Part shown: positions 16,359 through 24,631 of the stretch, piece after piece
Layout: every line of letters starts with the position of its first letter
Numbering within the stretch: position 1 is the first letter of the stretch
Source: Conexibacter sp. SYSU D00693
GTDB lineage: Bacteria; Actinomycetota; Thermoleophilia; Solirubrobacterales; Solirubrobacteraceae
DNA: 64,000 nucleotides
Assembly: GCF_017084525.1 (NCBI RefSeq)
Contig: NZ_CP070950.1
Coordinates: forward strand, 4,216,001 to 4,280,000
Reading direction: 5' to 3'
The notes under the pieces: model-generated
Seen by the model: only the letters and a program-made list of their open reading frames with translations
Databases searched by the model: none
What the model was told of the DNA's origin: nothing
Position numbers and translations under genes: made by a program

Positions 16359-17498
16359 CTACCCCAGCAGCTCGTCGTACAGCGCCTGCACCTCGTCGAG
16401 CATCCGCTCGCGCCCGAAGCGCGCGCGCACGTCCGCCGCGGCCGCCGCGCCCAACGCCTCGCGGCGCGCGCCGTCGGCGGCCAGGTCCGCGAGCGCGGCG
16501 GCCAAGGACCCCGGGTCGCCGGGTGTCACCAGCGTCCCGGTCGAGCCGTCCCGCAGGATCTCCGGCAGCCCGCCATGGTCTGCGGCGACGACGCAGCACC
16601 CCGCGGCCGCCGCCTCGAGCGCCGCGTTGGGCAGCGGGTCGGGCTGCTTGGAGGGGACCGCGACGACGTCGGCCGCGCCGTAGACGTGCTCGACGTCGTC
16701 GCGGAAGCCCACGTGGTGCAGGCGGTCGGCGACGCCGAGGCGGCCGGCGAGCTCGTGGAGCTCGCGCAGGTGGCGCTCCTCGCCGCGCCACGGCTCGCCC
16801 GCGACGACGGCGACGACCTTGGGACGGTCGCGCAGCGGCGGCTCGGCCAGCGCGCGGACCAGGACGTCCTGGCCCTTCCACCCGCTGATCCGTCCCAGCA
16901 CCGCGACGGCCACGACGTCCTCGGGGAGGCCGAGGGCGGCGCGCGACGCGGCGCGGTCGGCGCGGCGCGGGTCGATCGCCAGGCCGTCGTGCAGGACGCG
17001 CGCCTGCGCGGCGCCGTCGAACTGGGCCGCGGTGGCCTGCGAGACGCACGGCAGCGCGTCGGCGCGCAGGAGCAGCCGGCGGTAGGCCGGGAACCAGCGC
17101 TCGAAGCCGGCGTAGACCTCGCGCACGTGCCAGACGTGGGGGACGCCGGCCACCCGCGCCGCGCCGGCACCGCCGAGCGTCACCGACGTGTTCGTGTGCA
17201 CGAGCGCCACGTCGCGCGAGCGCGCCAGACGCCCGAGCCCGCCGGCGTCGGCGGCGAAGGAGACGGCGACCGACGAGATCCCGCGCGGCGACATGAGCGC
17301 CCGGCGCAGAACGGCGAGGGGCCGGATGAGGACCTCGATCCCGGCGCGGCGCAGGTCGGCGGCGAGCTCGCCGTGGTCGGGGAGGACGACGAGCGCCCGG
17401 TAGCGCTCGGGGTCCAGGCCGGTGGCGAGGGCGTGCAGCTGGCGGTCGGCGCCGTAGCGCCCCGCCGAGGAGTGCAGGAAGAGGACGAGCCGGCTCAC
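16359..17498 (-). CDS. Glycosyltransferase family 4
   Basis: The product has 379 residues with a GT-B fold. The N-terminal acceptor domain starts LVLFLHSSAGRYGADRQL. The C-terminal nucleotide-sugar domain carries LGRISGWKGQD and the EX7E region (DPLPNAALEAAAAGCCVV). It transfers a sugar from an activated donor, probably to a cell-surface glycan or glycolipid; donor and acceptor are unknown. The GTG at 17498 overlaps the stop of the upstream binding-protein gene (GTGA), so the two are coupled although their functions seem unrelated. Confidence 0.9.
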   Translation of the reverse strand: MSRLVLFLHSSAGRYGADRQLHALATGLDPERYRALVVLPDHGELAADLRRAGIEVLIRPLAVLRRALMSPRGISSVAVSFAADAGGLGRLARSRDVALVHTNTSVTLGGAGAARVAGVPHVWHVREVYAGFERWFPAYRRLLLRADALPCVSQATAAQFDGAAQARVLHDGLAIDPRRADRAASRAALGLPEDVVAVAVLGRISGWKGQDVLVRALAEPPLRDRPKVVAVVAGEPWRGEERHLRELHELAGRLGVADRLHHVGFRDDVEHVYGAADVVAVPSKQPDPLPNAALEAAAAGCCVVAADHGGLPEILRDGSTGTLVTPGDPGSLAAALADLAADGARREALGAAAAADVRARFGRERMLDEVQALYDELLG

Positions 17499-18400
17499 CG
17501 GCGGGTGGCCGGCAGCGCGACCTCGAGCACCCGGCCGGGCGCCTCGGGCACGAGCTCCGGGTGCAGCGCGTGGGCGAGCGTCTCGAGGCCGTCCACGAGC
17601 CGCGGCCCGGGGCGCGAGAAGTACGTGCTGGCGTCGAAGGCGATGACGCGCTTGGCGCCCGTCGCCGCCAGCTGGTCGGCGAAGCGCGAGGCCTCCTGCG
17701 CCGAGCGCTCGAGGTCGTAGCCGCAGGGGATGGCCAGGACGACGTCGGGCTGCGCCGCCGCGACGGCGTCCCAGTCCAGCTGCTCGGAGTGCTCGCCCGC
17801 GAAGCCGAGGACGTCCACGCCGCCGGCGAGCTCGACGAGCTGCGGCGTCCAGTGACCGGCGATGAACACCGGGTCGAACCACTCGACCGCCGCCACGCGC
17901 GGGCGCGCGGCGTCCTTCACCGCGACCTTCACGCGGTCGATCCGCGCGGCCTGGCGCTGGACGAGGTCGACACCCGCGTCCTTGCTGTCGGTCGCCTGCG
18001 CGAGGGTGCGGATGTCGCCCAGCGTCTCGCCCAGCGTCTTGGGGTCCAGCGCGACGACCTTCGGGCAGCTCGGGATCCGCTCGGCGACCTGGACGACGTC
18101 GTCGTAGGAGACGGCGCAGACCGGGCACAGCTCCTGGGTGACGACGAGGTCGGGCTCGAGCGACGTGAGCAGCTCCTCGTCGAGCGCGTAGATCGCCTCG
18201 CCGGCCTGCGTGCGCTCGCGCACCGCGGCGTCGATCTGCCCCGCGTCGAGCCCCGGCGGCAGGACGTCGCGCGTGACGTGCGGCAGGGCCCTGGCCTCCT
18301 TGGGATGATCGCACTCGTGCGTCACGGCGACGACCTGGTCGCCGAGCCCGAGCTCGAACAGCAGCTCGGTCGCGTGGGGCACGAGGCTGACGATCCGCAC
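17495..18400 (-). CDS. BtuF-like periplasmic-binding-fold protein without signal peptide
   Basis: The product has 301 residues of the helical-backbone metal receptor family (cobalamin/haem/iron-chelate binders): VRIVSLVPHATELLFELGLG at the start, LEPDLVVTQELCPVCAVS in the middle, and DVVLAIPCGYDLERS later. There is no signal peptide and no ABC permease or ATPase nearby, so it is probably an intracellular corrinoid- or metal-binding protein, not a transporter subunit. Two Cys (QELCPVC) and EWFDPVFIAGHW are likely ligand contacts. The GTG at 18400 is 20 nt from the divergent phhB start; an ATG at 18421 would overlap it. Confidence 0.82.
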   Translation of the reverse strand: MRIVSLVPHATELLFELGLGDQVVAVTHECDHPKEARALPHVTRDVLPPGLDAGQIDAAVRERTQAGEAIYALDEELLTSLEPDLVVTQELCPVCAVSYDDVVQVAERIPSCPKVVALDPKTLGETLGDIRTLAQATDSKDAGVDLVQRQAARIDRVKVAVKDAARPRVAAVEWFDPVFIAGHWTPQLVELAGGVDVLGFAGEHSEQLDWDAVAAAQPDVVLAIPCGYDLERSAQEASRFADQLAATGAKRVIAFDASTYFSRPGPRLVDGLETLAHALHPELVPEAPGRVLEVALPATRR

Positions 18401-18419
18401 GAGGACGAAGGTACCGGAC

Positions 18420-18701
18420 ATGGCACTGCTCACCGACGAGGCCGTCGACGCCGGCCTGGAGCGTCTCGAGGGCTGGCGCCGCGAGGGCGACGAGCTGGTG
18501 AAGGACCTGCACCTGGGCGACTTCCGCGCGGTCATCGCGCTCGTCGACCGGGTCGCCGACGCCGCCGAGGACGCCGGCCACCACCCCGACCTGCTCGTGC
18601 ACGGCTACAACCGCCTGCGCCTCTCCCTGTCGACGCACAGCGAGGGCGGGATCACGCAGGCCGACCTGGATCTCGCCGCCACGATCGACGGGCTCGCGTG
18701 A
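18420..18701 (+). CDS. phhB: Pterin-4a-carbinolamine dehydratase
   Basis: The 93-residue product has the family signature: AEDAGHHPDLLVHGYN followed by LSLSTHSEGGIT, matching the usual (E/D)xxxHHP...Y...TH pattern. It dehydrates 4a-hydroxytetrahydropterin formed by aromatic amino-acid hydroxylases. No such hydroxylase is in the window, so here it may recycle or repair a pterin from elsewhere. The start has GAAGG about 9 nt upstream. It overlaps the next gene by 4 nt (GTGA) and is divergent from the BtuF-like gene with almost no spacer. Confidence 0.93.
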   Translation: MALLTDEAVDAGLERLEGWRREGDELVKDLHLGDFRAVIALVDRVADAAEDAGHHPDLLVHGYNRLRLSLSTHSEGGITQADLDLAATIDGLA

Positions 18702-21292
18702 GACGCGCGGGAGCGGCGCTCGCCGCGGCGCTGCTCCTCGTCCTGGCCACCGCGGCCGCCGCCGACGCGCGGACCGTCCGCGTCTTCGCCGGCGGACCGC
18801 GCTACGACGCGTCGTGGGTCCAGGACCGGGCCGCCTACCGCGCCAAGCTCCTCGCGCTGCTCGACGCCCGCGAGCGCGGCGCCGCCGGCGCGACGGCGGT
18901 GCGCCAGGGTGCCGGCGACGTCGCCGCGCGCCTGCTCGGCCCCTCCGACCGCGCCCGTCCCGCCGCCACCGCCCGCGACCTCGTCACGCTGCCGGAGGAC
19001 CTCGGCCTGCTCGCCGCCTTCACCGGCACGCGCGGCGCCCTCGCGCGCTCGGCGCCCGACCTCACGACGTCGATCCTCGGCCTGCTGGCGACCTACGCCC
19101 CGCAGATCGCGACGTACACCGCGACGTTCCCCGAGCTCGCCCAGCGCCCGTTCCCGCCGACCCGCGCCCTCGCCCTCGCCCTCACCGACACCTTCGGCCG
19201 CGTCGTCGTCGAGACCTTCGCCGAGCTCGCCGACCGCCTGGACGCGTACCTCGTGGCCGGCGTGGCGATGGCCCAGCACTGGCGTGTGGTGTGCACGAGC
19301 AAGGCGCAGATGCCCGAGCTCCCCGGCGGGGTCGGCTGCGACGTCGAGAGCCCGGCGCGCGTGGCGCTGCTGCGCACGATCGACGACGACCGGCCCTACG
19401 CCTACGAGGCGACGAGCGCCAAGCCCTCGACCCAGGCGCTGGTCTTCGACCCCGACGGCAAGCTCGTCGCCAAGCAGGTCAAGACGTACCTCACCCCGGT
19501 CGAGCTCCCGGGCCAGCTCGACCTCGTGCCGGGCGACGTGAGCCGCGGGCTCAGCGCCGTGCGCACGCCCGTCGGCGTCCTGGGGATCGTCACCTCGAAG
19601 GACGCCTGGATGCCCGACGTCACGCAGAAGCTCGACCAGGCGGGCGTCGAGGTCCTCGTCCAGCCCGAGTTCTTCGTCGGCGACACGGTGCGCCGCGAGG
19701 GCCAGTGGGCGCCCGACACGCTGCTGAGCTCGGGCTACGCCGCGCTCCTGCGCCACCCGTCGATCACCGCCTACGCGCTGCCCGAGCTCGTCGGCAACCT
19801 CTTCGACTTCTCGGCCGACGCGCAGCACGCGGTCGCCGTCGAGCCGCGGTCGGCCACCGCGAGGCCGCGCCAGGCCCTCGTCGGCCAGCCGCCCGCGCCC
19901 GGGATGGCGGCGGTCTCTCCCTGGGTGGTGCCGGACCCGGCGTGGCCCGACGAGCCGATGGCCGAGCGCCGCGCCCGGCTCGGCGTCGCGGGCGAGGCGC
20001 TGCTGCCCGGCGGTCCGCGGGCGGGCGCGATGGTGGAGGACGTCGTCGCCGTCGACGTCCGCGTGGGGGAGACGCCCGAGCGCCGGCGCGTGGTGCCCCG
20101 CCGTCGCGGCGTGGGGCCGTTCTCGGACAACCGGCTCCTCGCACCGAGCGCCCGCCCGCAGCGCAACGTCGCCCTCGCCGCCCGGGGTCGCCGGGCCTAC
20201 GCGGCGTTCGAGGAGCGTGGCCCCGGCGGGCGCTGGCGCGTGCGGGTCGCGCGCAGCGCCGACGAGGGCGCGCGCTGGCGGGCGCCGGTCGGCGTCGGCG
20301 ACCCCGCGCTGGGCGACCAGTGGTGGCCGGCGCTCGCGGCCGGTCCCGGCCGCGAGGTCTGGCTGGCCTGGCAGCAGCGCGACCGCGTGCTCGTCGCGCG
20401 GTCGGTCGACGGCGGCCGGCGCTTCGGCGCACCGGCGCCGATCGACGCGACGGTCCCGAGCGACGTGCACCAGTGGCACCCGTCGATCGCCGCCACCGGT
20501 CCGGGCTCGGCGGTCGTCGCGTGGGTCGACGAGCGCGGCCGCGTCGGCGGCGAGCTCGGCCTGCCCCGCGCGCAGGTCCACGTGGCGACGCTGCGCGACG
20601 GGCGCCCCGCCGGCGACGCGCGGGCGCTCAGCGGCGACGGGCCGGTGGCGGCGCTCGCCACCTCCATGGCCCACGCCTGGGCGCCGTCGGTCACCGCGCG
20701 CGGCGGCGACGTCCTCGTGGCGTGGCTGGACTTCGCGACCTACGACTGGCGGGTGCGCGCACGGCGCTCGAGCGACGGCGGGCGGACGTTCGGCGGCGCC
20801 GAGCCCACCGGCTCGGGCGCCCCGCAGCTCGAGCAGCTCGCCGACCACCCGCAGGCCGCGCTCACCGCGGCGGGCAAGCCGCTCGTCGCCTTCGCCGACT
20901 GGCGCAAGGACCCCACCACCGCCGATCGCCCGCACCGCCTGCAGGACGTCGTCGTCGCGCCCGTCGGCGGCTCGGCCGTCCAGGTCGACGGCGACGGCGA
21001 CGCGCAGCGGCCCGCCTTCGCGCCGGCGATCGCCGCGCTGCCCCGTGGCGGCGCCGTCGTCGCCTGGCAGGGCCACCGCCACGGGCCGGCCGACGTCCTG
21101 GCCGCGCGCGTCGACGACGAGGGCCGTGCCCTGCGCGTCCTGCGCGTCGACGACACCCGCCTGGCGGGCAGCGGCCAGTGGCGGCCCGCCGTCGCCGCCG
21201 GCCCCCGCCAGGTCGTCGTGGCGTGGGAGGACGACCGCGGAGGACCGCCGCAGGTGGTCGTCGCGCGTGCGCGGGCCTCGCGCCTCGGGTAG
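18698..21292 (+). CDS. Secreted nitrilase-like domain fused to a BNR beta-propeller
   Basis: The product has 864 residues. A signal peptide (ends about AAADA) leads to a carbon-nitrogen-hydrolase-like domain (about 25-390) with a Glu in TLPEDLG (E100), a Lys in KQVKTYLTP (K262) and VLVQPEFF. Where the family has its nucleophilic Cys (ICxD), this protein has IVTSKD, placing Ser300 at that site. From about 480 a propeller follows with Asp-box repeats (SADEGARW, SVDGGRRF, SSDGGRTF), as in sialidase-type BNR proteins. The amidase is therefore probably inactive or altered, perhaps a binding module. It overlaps phhB by 4 nt, but a functional link is not evident. Confidence 0.82.
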   Translation: MRRAGAALAAALLLVLATAAAADARTVRVFAGGPRYDASWVQDRAAYRAKLLALLDARERGAAGATAVRQGAGDVAARLLGPSDRARPAATARDLVTLPEDLGLLAAFTGTRGALARSAPDLTTSILGLLATYAPQIATYTATFPELAQRPFPPTRALALALTDTFGRVVVETFAELADRLDAYLVAGVAMAQHWRVVCTSKAQMPELPGGVGCDVESPARVALLRTIDDDRPYAYEATSAKPSTQALVFDPDGKLVAKQVKTYLTPVELPGQLDLVPGDVSRGLSAVRTPVGVLGIVTSKDAWMPDVTQKLDQAGVEVLVQPEFFVGDTVRREGQWAPDTLLSSGYAALLRHPSITAYALPELVGNLFDFSADAQHAVAVEPRSATARPRQALVGQPPAPGMAAVSPWVVPDPAWPDEPMAERRARLGVAGEALLPGGPRAGAMVEDVVAVDVRVGETPERRRVVPRRRGVGPFSDNRLLAPSARPQRNVALAARGRRAYAAFEERGPGGRWRVRVARSADEGARWRAPVGVGDPALGDQWWPALAAGPGREVWLAWQQRDRVLVARSVDGGRRFGAPAPIDATVPSDVHQWHPSIAATGPGSAVVAWVDERGRVGGELGLPRAQVHVATLRDGRPAGDARALSGDGPVAALATSMAHAWAPSVTARGGDVLVAWLDFATYDWRVRARRSSDGGRTFGGAEPTGSGAPQLEQLADHPQAALTAAGKPLVAFADWRKDPTTADRPHRLQDVVVAPVGGSAVQVDGDGDAQRPAFAPAIAALPRGGAVVAWQGHRHGPADVLAARVDDEGRALRVLRVDDTRLAGSGQWRPAVAAGPRQVVVAWEDDRGGPPQVVVARARASRLG

Positions 21293-21363
21293 CTGGCCGC
21301 TACAGTGGCCCGCGAGTCGCCTGTGCCAGACGACGATCTCCCCCGAAGTAGCGGCGCCGCCGC

Positions 21364-22695
21364 ATGACGGCGCTCCTCCTCCTCGCCGTCGCGTTCCTCG
21401 TGCTCGTGAACGGGTTCTTCGTGGCGGCCGAGTTCGCGCTCGTCCGCGCGCGACGTGGTGAGCTCGAGGCCATGGTCGCCGAGGGCCGCAAGGGCGCGCG
21501 CGCCGCGGTCGACCTCCTCGACGACCTCAACCGGTACCTGTCGTCGTGCCAGTTCGGCATCACGCTGGCGTCGCTGGGCATCGGCTTCCTCGGCGAGCCG
21601 GCGATCGCCGAGCTCGTAGAGCCCGCGTTCGGCGACCTCAGCCACGGCGTCGCCGTGGCGTTGTCCATCGCGGTCGCCTACATCATCGTCACGAGCGCCC
21701 ACATCACGGTCGGCGAGCAGGTCCCGAAGATCTTCTCGATCGTCCACGCCGAGTCGACGGCGATCCGCATCGCGCGGCCGCTCAAGCTCTTCACGACGGC
21801 CATGCGGCCGTTCATCAACCTGCTCAACGGCGCCTCGAACGCGCTGCTGCGCCTCGTCCGGATCGACCCCGACGCCGCCACCGAGGGCGGCGCCACGCCG
21901 CAGGAGCTGCGCGTCCTCATCGCCCAGGGCCGCGCGGGCGGGACGCTCGACCCCGGCGAGGCGGGGATGCTCACCGGCGTCTTCCACCTGCACGAGCAGG
22001 AGGCCCGGCAGGTCATGACGCCGTTCCCGGCGGTCGTGACCGTCGACCTCAGCGAGGACGTCGAGACGGGCATGCGCCGCTGCATCTCCTCGGGCCACAC
22101 CCGCCTGCTGGTCACCGAGGACGAGAACCCCGACCGCGTCGCCGGCATCGTCCACGCCAACGCGCTGGCGCGGGCCTTCATGGCCGACGGGCCGCAGGCG
22201 TCGCTGCAGCCGCTCGTGCGCGACGCGGTGATCGTCCCCGAGACCAAGCCGCTGGACGACCTGCTCGCCGACCTCCAGCGCCAGCGCTCGTCGATGGCGG
22301 TCGTCGTCGACGAGTACGGCCGTGTGGCCGGGATCGTCACGGTCGAGGACATCATCGAGGAGGTCGTCGGCGAGATCGACGACGAGACCGACCCCGCCGG
22401 CGGGCAGATCCGGCGGCTGGCCAACGGCGACTGGTTCGTCCGCGGCCACGTGGCGGTGACCGACCTCCTGGACTACGGCCTCGAGCTGCCGGTGGACACC
22501 GACGCCTACAACTCCGTCGGCGGGTTCGTCTTCGCCGAGCTCGGCCGGCTGCCCAAGCGCGGCGACACCGTCACCGCCGACAGCTACTCCATCCGCGTGG
22601 AGTCCGTCCGCGAGAACCGCATCGAGGCGGTGCGGATCCGTGAGCGGCGGGCGCCCGTGAGCTCGTCCTCCGGCGCGACGAACGGCCAGGGATGA
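21364..22695 (+). CDS. CNNM/CorC-type transporter-like protein (DUF21-CBS-CorC_HlyC)
   Basis: The product has 443 residues. An N-terminal DUF21 membrane domain (MTALLLLAVAFLVLVNGFFV; AAEFALVRARR) with three to four helices is followed by a CBS pair (VMTPFPAVVTVD; SSMAVVVDEYG, GIVTVEDIIEEVVGEI) and a C-terminal CorC/HlyC transporter-associated domain (YNSVGGFVFAELGRLPKRGD). Members have been tied to magnesium or cobalt efflux and ion homeostasis. The ATG lacks a good ribosome site; TACAGT at 21301 would give a 50-nt leader. A hairpin at 22886 probably ends the transcript. Confidence 0.93.
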   Translation: MTALLLLAVAFLVLVNGFFVAAEFALVRARRGELEAMVAEGRKGARAAVDLLDDLNRYLSSCQFGITLASLGIGFLGEPAIAELVEPAFGDLSHGVAVALSIAVAYIIVTSAHITVGEQVPKIFSIVHAESTAIRIARPLKLFTTAMRPFINLLNGASNALLRLVRIDPDAATEGGATPQELRVLIAQGRAGGTLDPGEAGMLTGVFHLHEQEARQVMTPFPAVVTVDLSEDVETGMRRCISSGHTRLLVTEDENPDRVAGIVHANALARAFMADGPQASLQPLVRDAVIVPETKPLDDLLADLQRQRSSMAVVVDEYGRVAGIVTVEDIIEEVVGEIDDETDPAGGQIRRLANGDWFVRGHVAVTDLLDYGLELPVDTDAYNSVGGFVFAELGRLPKRGDTVTADSYSIRVESVRENRIEAVRIRERRAPVSSSSGATNGQG

Positions 22696-22788
22696 GCGCC
22701 AGACGGTGGATGGTGTCCACCGTCCGCCGATCGGGGCTCAAGGACCGCAAGGACTGGCGCCGATGCTCGTTCCTGCACACGACACCTC

Positions 22789-22837
22789 GCCCGTGGGACG
22801 GCGGACGTGTCGTCCTCGACGGCCCGTGGGACGGCGG
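22789..22837. repeat. 16-bp direct repeat in an intergenic region
   Basis: GCCCGTGGGACGGCGG occurs at 22789-22804 and again at 22822-22837. No gene is seen here. Confidence 0.7.
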
Positions 22838-22885
22838 TCGAGGAGGAGAGAGACCGGTGGATCGGGGTGGATCCACCAGACGCAC

Positions 22886-22911
22886 ACCGGCCCGCCGACA
22901 GGCGGGCCGGT
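22886..22911. terminator. Hairpin 1 after the CNNM/CorC gene
   Basis: ACCGGCCCGCC and GGCGGGCCGGT form a perfect 11-bp stem with a GACA loop, followed by CGCGTTCC and, 15 nt later, TTTTT. It is very like hairpin 2 at 23008. Confidence 0.75.
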
Positions 22912-22952
22912 CGCGTTCCTCGGCGCTTTTTAGGTGCGGTTCAGCGCCCCGC

Positions 22953-22984
22953 CGGAGGATGGCCTCCGCGAAGCACTCCTTCGC
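22953..22984. other. Two small adjacent hairpins between the terminators
   Basis: CGGAGG-atgg-CCTCCG (22953-22968) and CGAAG-cactc-CTTCG (22969-22983) lie back to back. Together with the flanking terminator-like stems they make the 350-bp gap 22696-23045 unusually structured. No convincing coding frame was found in it. Confidence 0.45.
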
Positions 22985-23007
22985 AGCGCACCTCCTCCAG
23001 AAGCACG

Positions 23008-23033
23008 ACCGGCCGGCGCCACCGCCGGCCGGT
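23008..23033. terminator. Hairpin 2, before the end of the GST gene
   Basis: ACCGGCCGGCG and CGCCGGCCGGT form a perfect 11-bp stem with a CCAC loop, followed by TGCGTTCC. It probably ends the leftward glutathione S-transferase transcript. Confidence 0.7.
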
Positions 23034-23045
23034 TGCGTTCCGGGA

Positions 23046-23651
23046 CTAGGCGCGGGGCAGCGCGTCGACTCGCGCGACCCAGGCGGCGAGCCGCGGCAGC
23101 TCGCCCGGCAGGTGCTCGCACAGGACGCCGTGGAAGAGGTCGTCGTCCTCGGGCGCGGTCGTGAAGCGCAGGAACGGGTGGGCGGTGACGTCGGCGAGCG
23201 TCACCTCGTCGCCCAGGAGGAAGTCCCGGCCCGCGAGCAGGGCCTCGAACCACCGCTGCGCCGCCCGCAGCTGCTCGGCCCACGCCGCGACCCGCGCGTC
23301 GTCCGGGTGCCCGGCGCGGCGCTGGGCGTCGATGGCGTTGGGCGGCAGCTTCCAGACGTGGTTGAACCAGTCGCAGAACGCGAGGACCTCGCGGCGGCGT
23401 GCGGGGTCGGCGGGCAGCAGCGGGGGCTCGGGGTGGCGCTCCTCGAGCCAGAGGAGGATCTGCGGCGAGTCGGTCAGGACCTCGGCGCCGGTCTCGACGA
23501 CCGGCACCAGCTCCTGCCCGCTGAGCGCGCGGATCGCCGAGCGGTCGTCCGGGTCGTGGTCGACCCACTCGACCGCGACGCCCTTCAGGCCGGCGGCGAG
23601 GGCGATGCGGGCGACGTTCGTGGACAGCGGGATGCGGTGGACGCGGAGCAC
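23046..23651 (-). CDS. Glutathione S-transferase family protein
   Basis: The product has 201 residues. The thioredoxin-like N-domain shows the cis-Pro region (GQELVPVVETG) and the Glu/Ser motif (LTDSPQILLWLEE). The all-helical C-domain has FLLGDEVTLADVTAHPFL. Actinobacteria usually lack glutathione, so the true thiol or role is uncertain. The GTG at 23651 lies directly against the palindromic repeat; a GTG at 23672 would put the repeat inside the coding region and add seven residues. Neither start has a clear ribosome site. The LysR gene is divergent and may control it. Confidence 0.83.
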   Translation of the reverse strand: MLRVHRIPLSTNVARIALAAGLKGVAVEWVDHDPDDRSAIRALSGQELVPVVETGAEVLTDSPQILLWLEERHPEPPLLPADPARRREVLAFCDWFNHVWKLPPNAIDAQRRAGHPDDARVAAWAEQLRAAQRWFEALLAGRDFLLGDEVTLADVTAHPFLRFTTAPEDDDLFHGVLCEHLPGELPRLAAWVARVDALPRA

Positions 23652-23653
23652 GA

Positions 23654-23680
23654 GGTGGAAGGTGCCAGGCACCTTTCACC
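23654..23680. repeat. 27-bp GGTGCCAGGCACC palindrome, copy 2
   Basis: GGTGGAAGGTGCC and GGCACCTTTCACC pair around a single A, with one G-T step. The core and length equal those of 4603-4629, but the outer arms differ while still pairing. It lies between the divergent GST and LysR genes. Confidence 0.75.
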
Positions 23681-23709
23681 AGCGCGACTGGAGGTGCTGA
23701 GCCGTGCCG

Positions 23710-23715
23710 TAAGCT
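23710..23715 (+). promoter_or_regulatory. Candidate -10 element of the LysR gene
   Basis: TAAGCT lies 7 nt before the ATG at 23723, giving a leaderless message. Confidence 0.45.
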
Positions 23716-23722
23716 GCGCTTC

Positions 23723-24631
23723 ATGCTCGACGTCCGGCGGATGAGGGTGCTGCACGAGGTGGCCCGCACCGGCTCGTTCGCCGCGGCGGCGTCGGAGCTG
23801 TGGTGCACGCCGTCGGCCGTCTCGCAGCAGATCGCGGCGCTCGAGCGCGAGGCCGGCGTGGTGCTCGTGGAACGGGGGGCGCGCGGGGCGCGGCTCACCG
23901 CGGCCGGCGCGGTCCTCGACCGCCACGCGGCGGTGGTCCTCGGCCAGCTCGCGGCGGCGCGCGCGGAGCTCGACGACCTCGCGCAGCTGCGCACCGGCCG
24001 GCTGCGGATGACCGCCTTCGAGTCCGCCTGGGCGCTGCTGGTCCCGGCCGCCCTGGCGCGACTGCGCGCCGAGCACCCCGACCTCGAGCTCGACCTCGCC
24101 GAGGCCGACCCGGACGAGGGGTTGGCCGCGCTGCGCTCTGGGGAGCGCGACCTGGTGCTCGTCTTCGAGCCCAACGACCTGCCCGGCGACGCGCTGGCGG
24201 GAGCGCTGCGTACCGAGGTCTGCCGGGACGAGCTGCACGCCGTCGTCCCGGCCGGGCACCCGCTCGCCGGGGCGCCCCAGATCGCCCTCGACGACCTCGC
24301 CCAGGAGAGCTGGGTCGTGCCGACCGAGAGCTGCGAGCGCCTGGTCCGCGGTGCCTGCGCGGTGGCCGGCTTCGAGCCGCGCGTCGTCTTCTCGAGCGCC
24401 GACTACGGCGCGGTGCAGGGCTTCGTCGGCGCCGGCGCGGGCGTGGCGCTCGTCCCGCGCCTGGCGCTGTCGGAGAGCCCGCGCGTCGTCCCGCGCCCGC
24501 TCGCGCCGCGGCCCGACGGCTCGCGTCCCGGCCGCACGATCGCCGCGGTGACCGCGTCCGAGGACATCCGCCCGCCCGCGGCGTCGGCGATGCTCGACGC
24601 CCTGCGGACCGCCGCGGCGCAGCTCGCGTGA
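23723..24631 (+). CDS. LysR-family transcriptional regulator
   Basis: The product has 302 residues. The winged helix-turn-helix is at 1-60 (VARTGSFAAAASELWCTPSAVSQQ). A linker helix and a two-lobe effector domain follow (TGRLRMTAFESAWALLVPAAL; ELHAVVPAGHPL; GAGVALVPRLAL). It overlaps an MFS transporter gene by 4 nt and is divergent from the GST gene, so it probably controls one or both. The effector is unknown. Confidence 0.94.
   Translation: MLDVRRMRVLHEVARTGSFAAAASELWCTPSAVSQQIAALEREAGVVLVERGARGARLTAAGAVLDRHAAVVLGQLAAARAELDDLAQLRTGRLRMTAFESAWALLVPAALARLRAEHPDLELDLAEADPDEGLAALRSGERDLVLVFEPNDLPGDALAGALRTEVCRDELHAVVPAGHPLAGAPQIALDDLAQESWVVPTESCERLVRGACAVAGFEPRVVFSSADYGAVQGFVGAGAGVALVPRLALSESPRVVPRPLAPRPDGSRPGRTIAAVTASEDIRPPAASAMLDALRTAAAQLA

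Noticed and set aside
22934-23164. A small gene in the structured gap
   Set aside because: The frames run through the hairpins into the GST gene, without a ribosome site or recognisable product.
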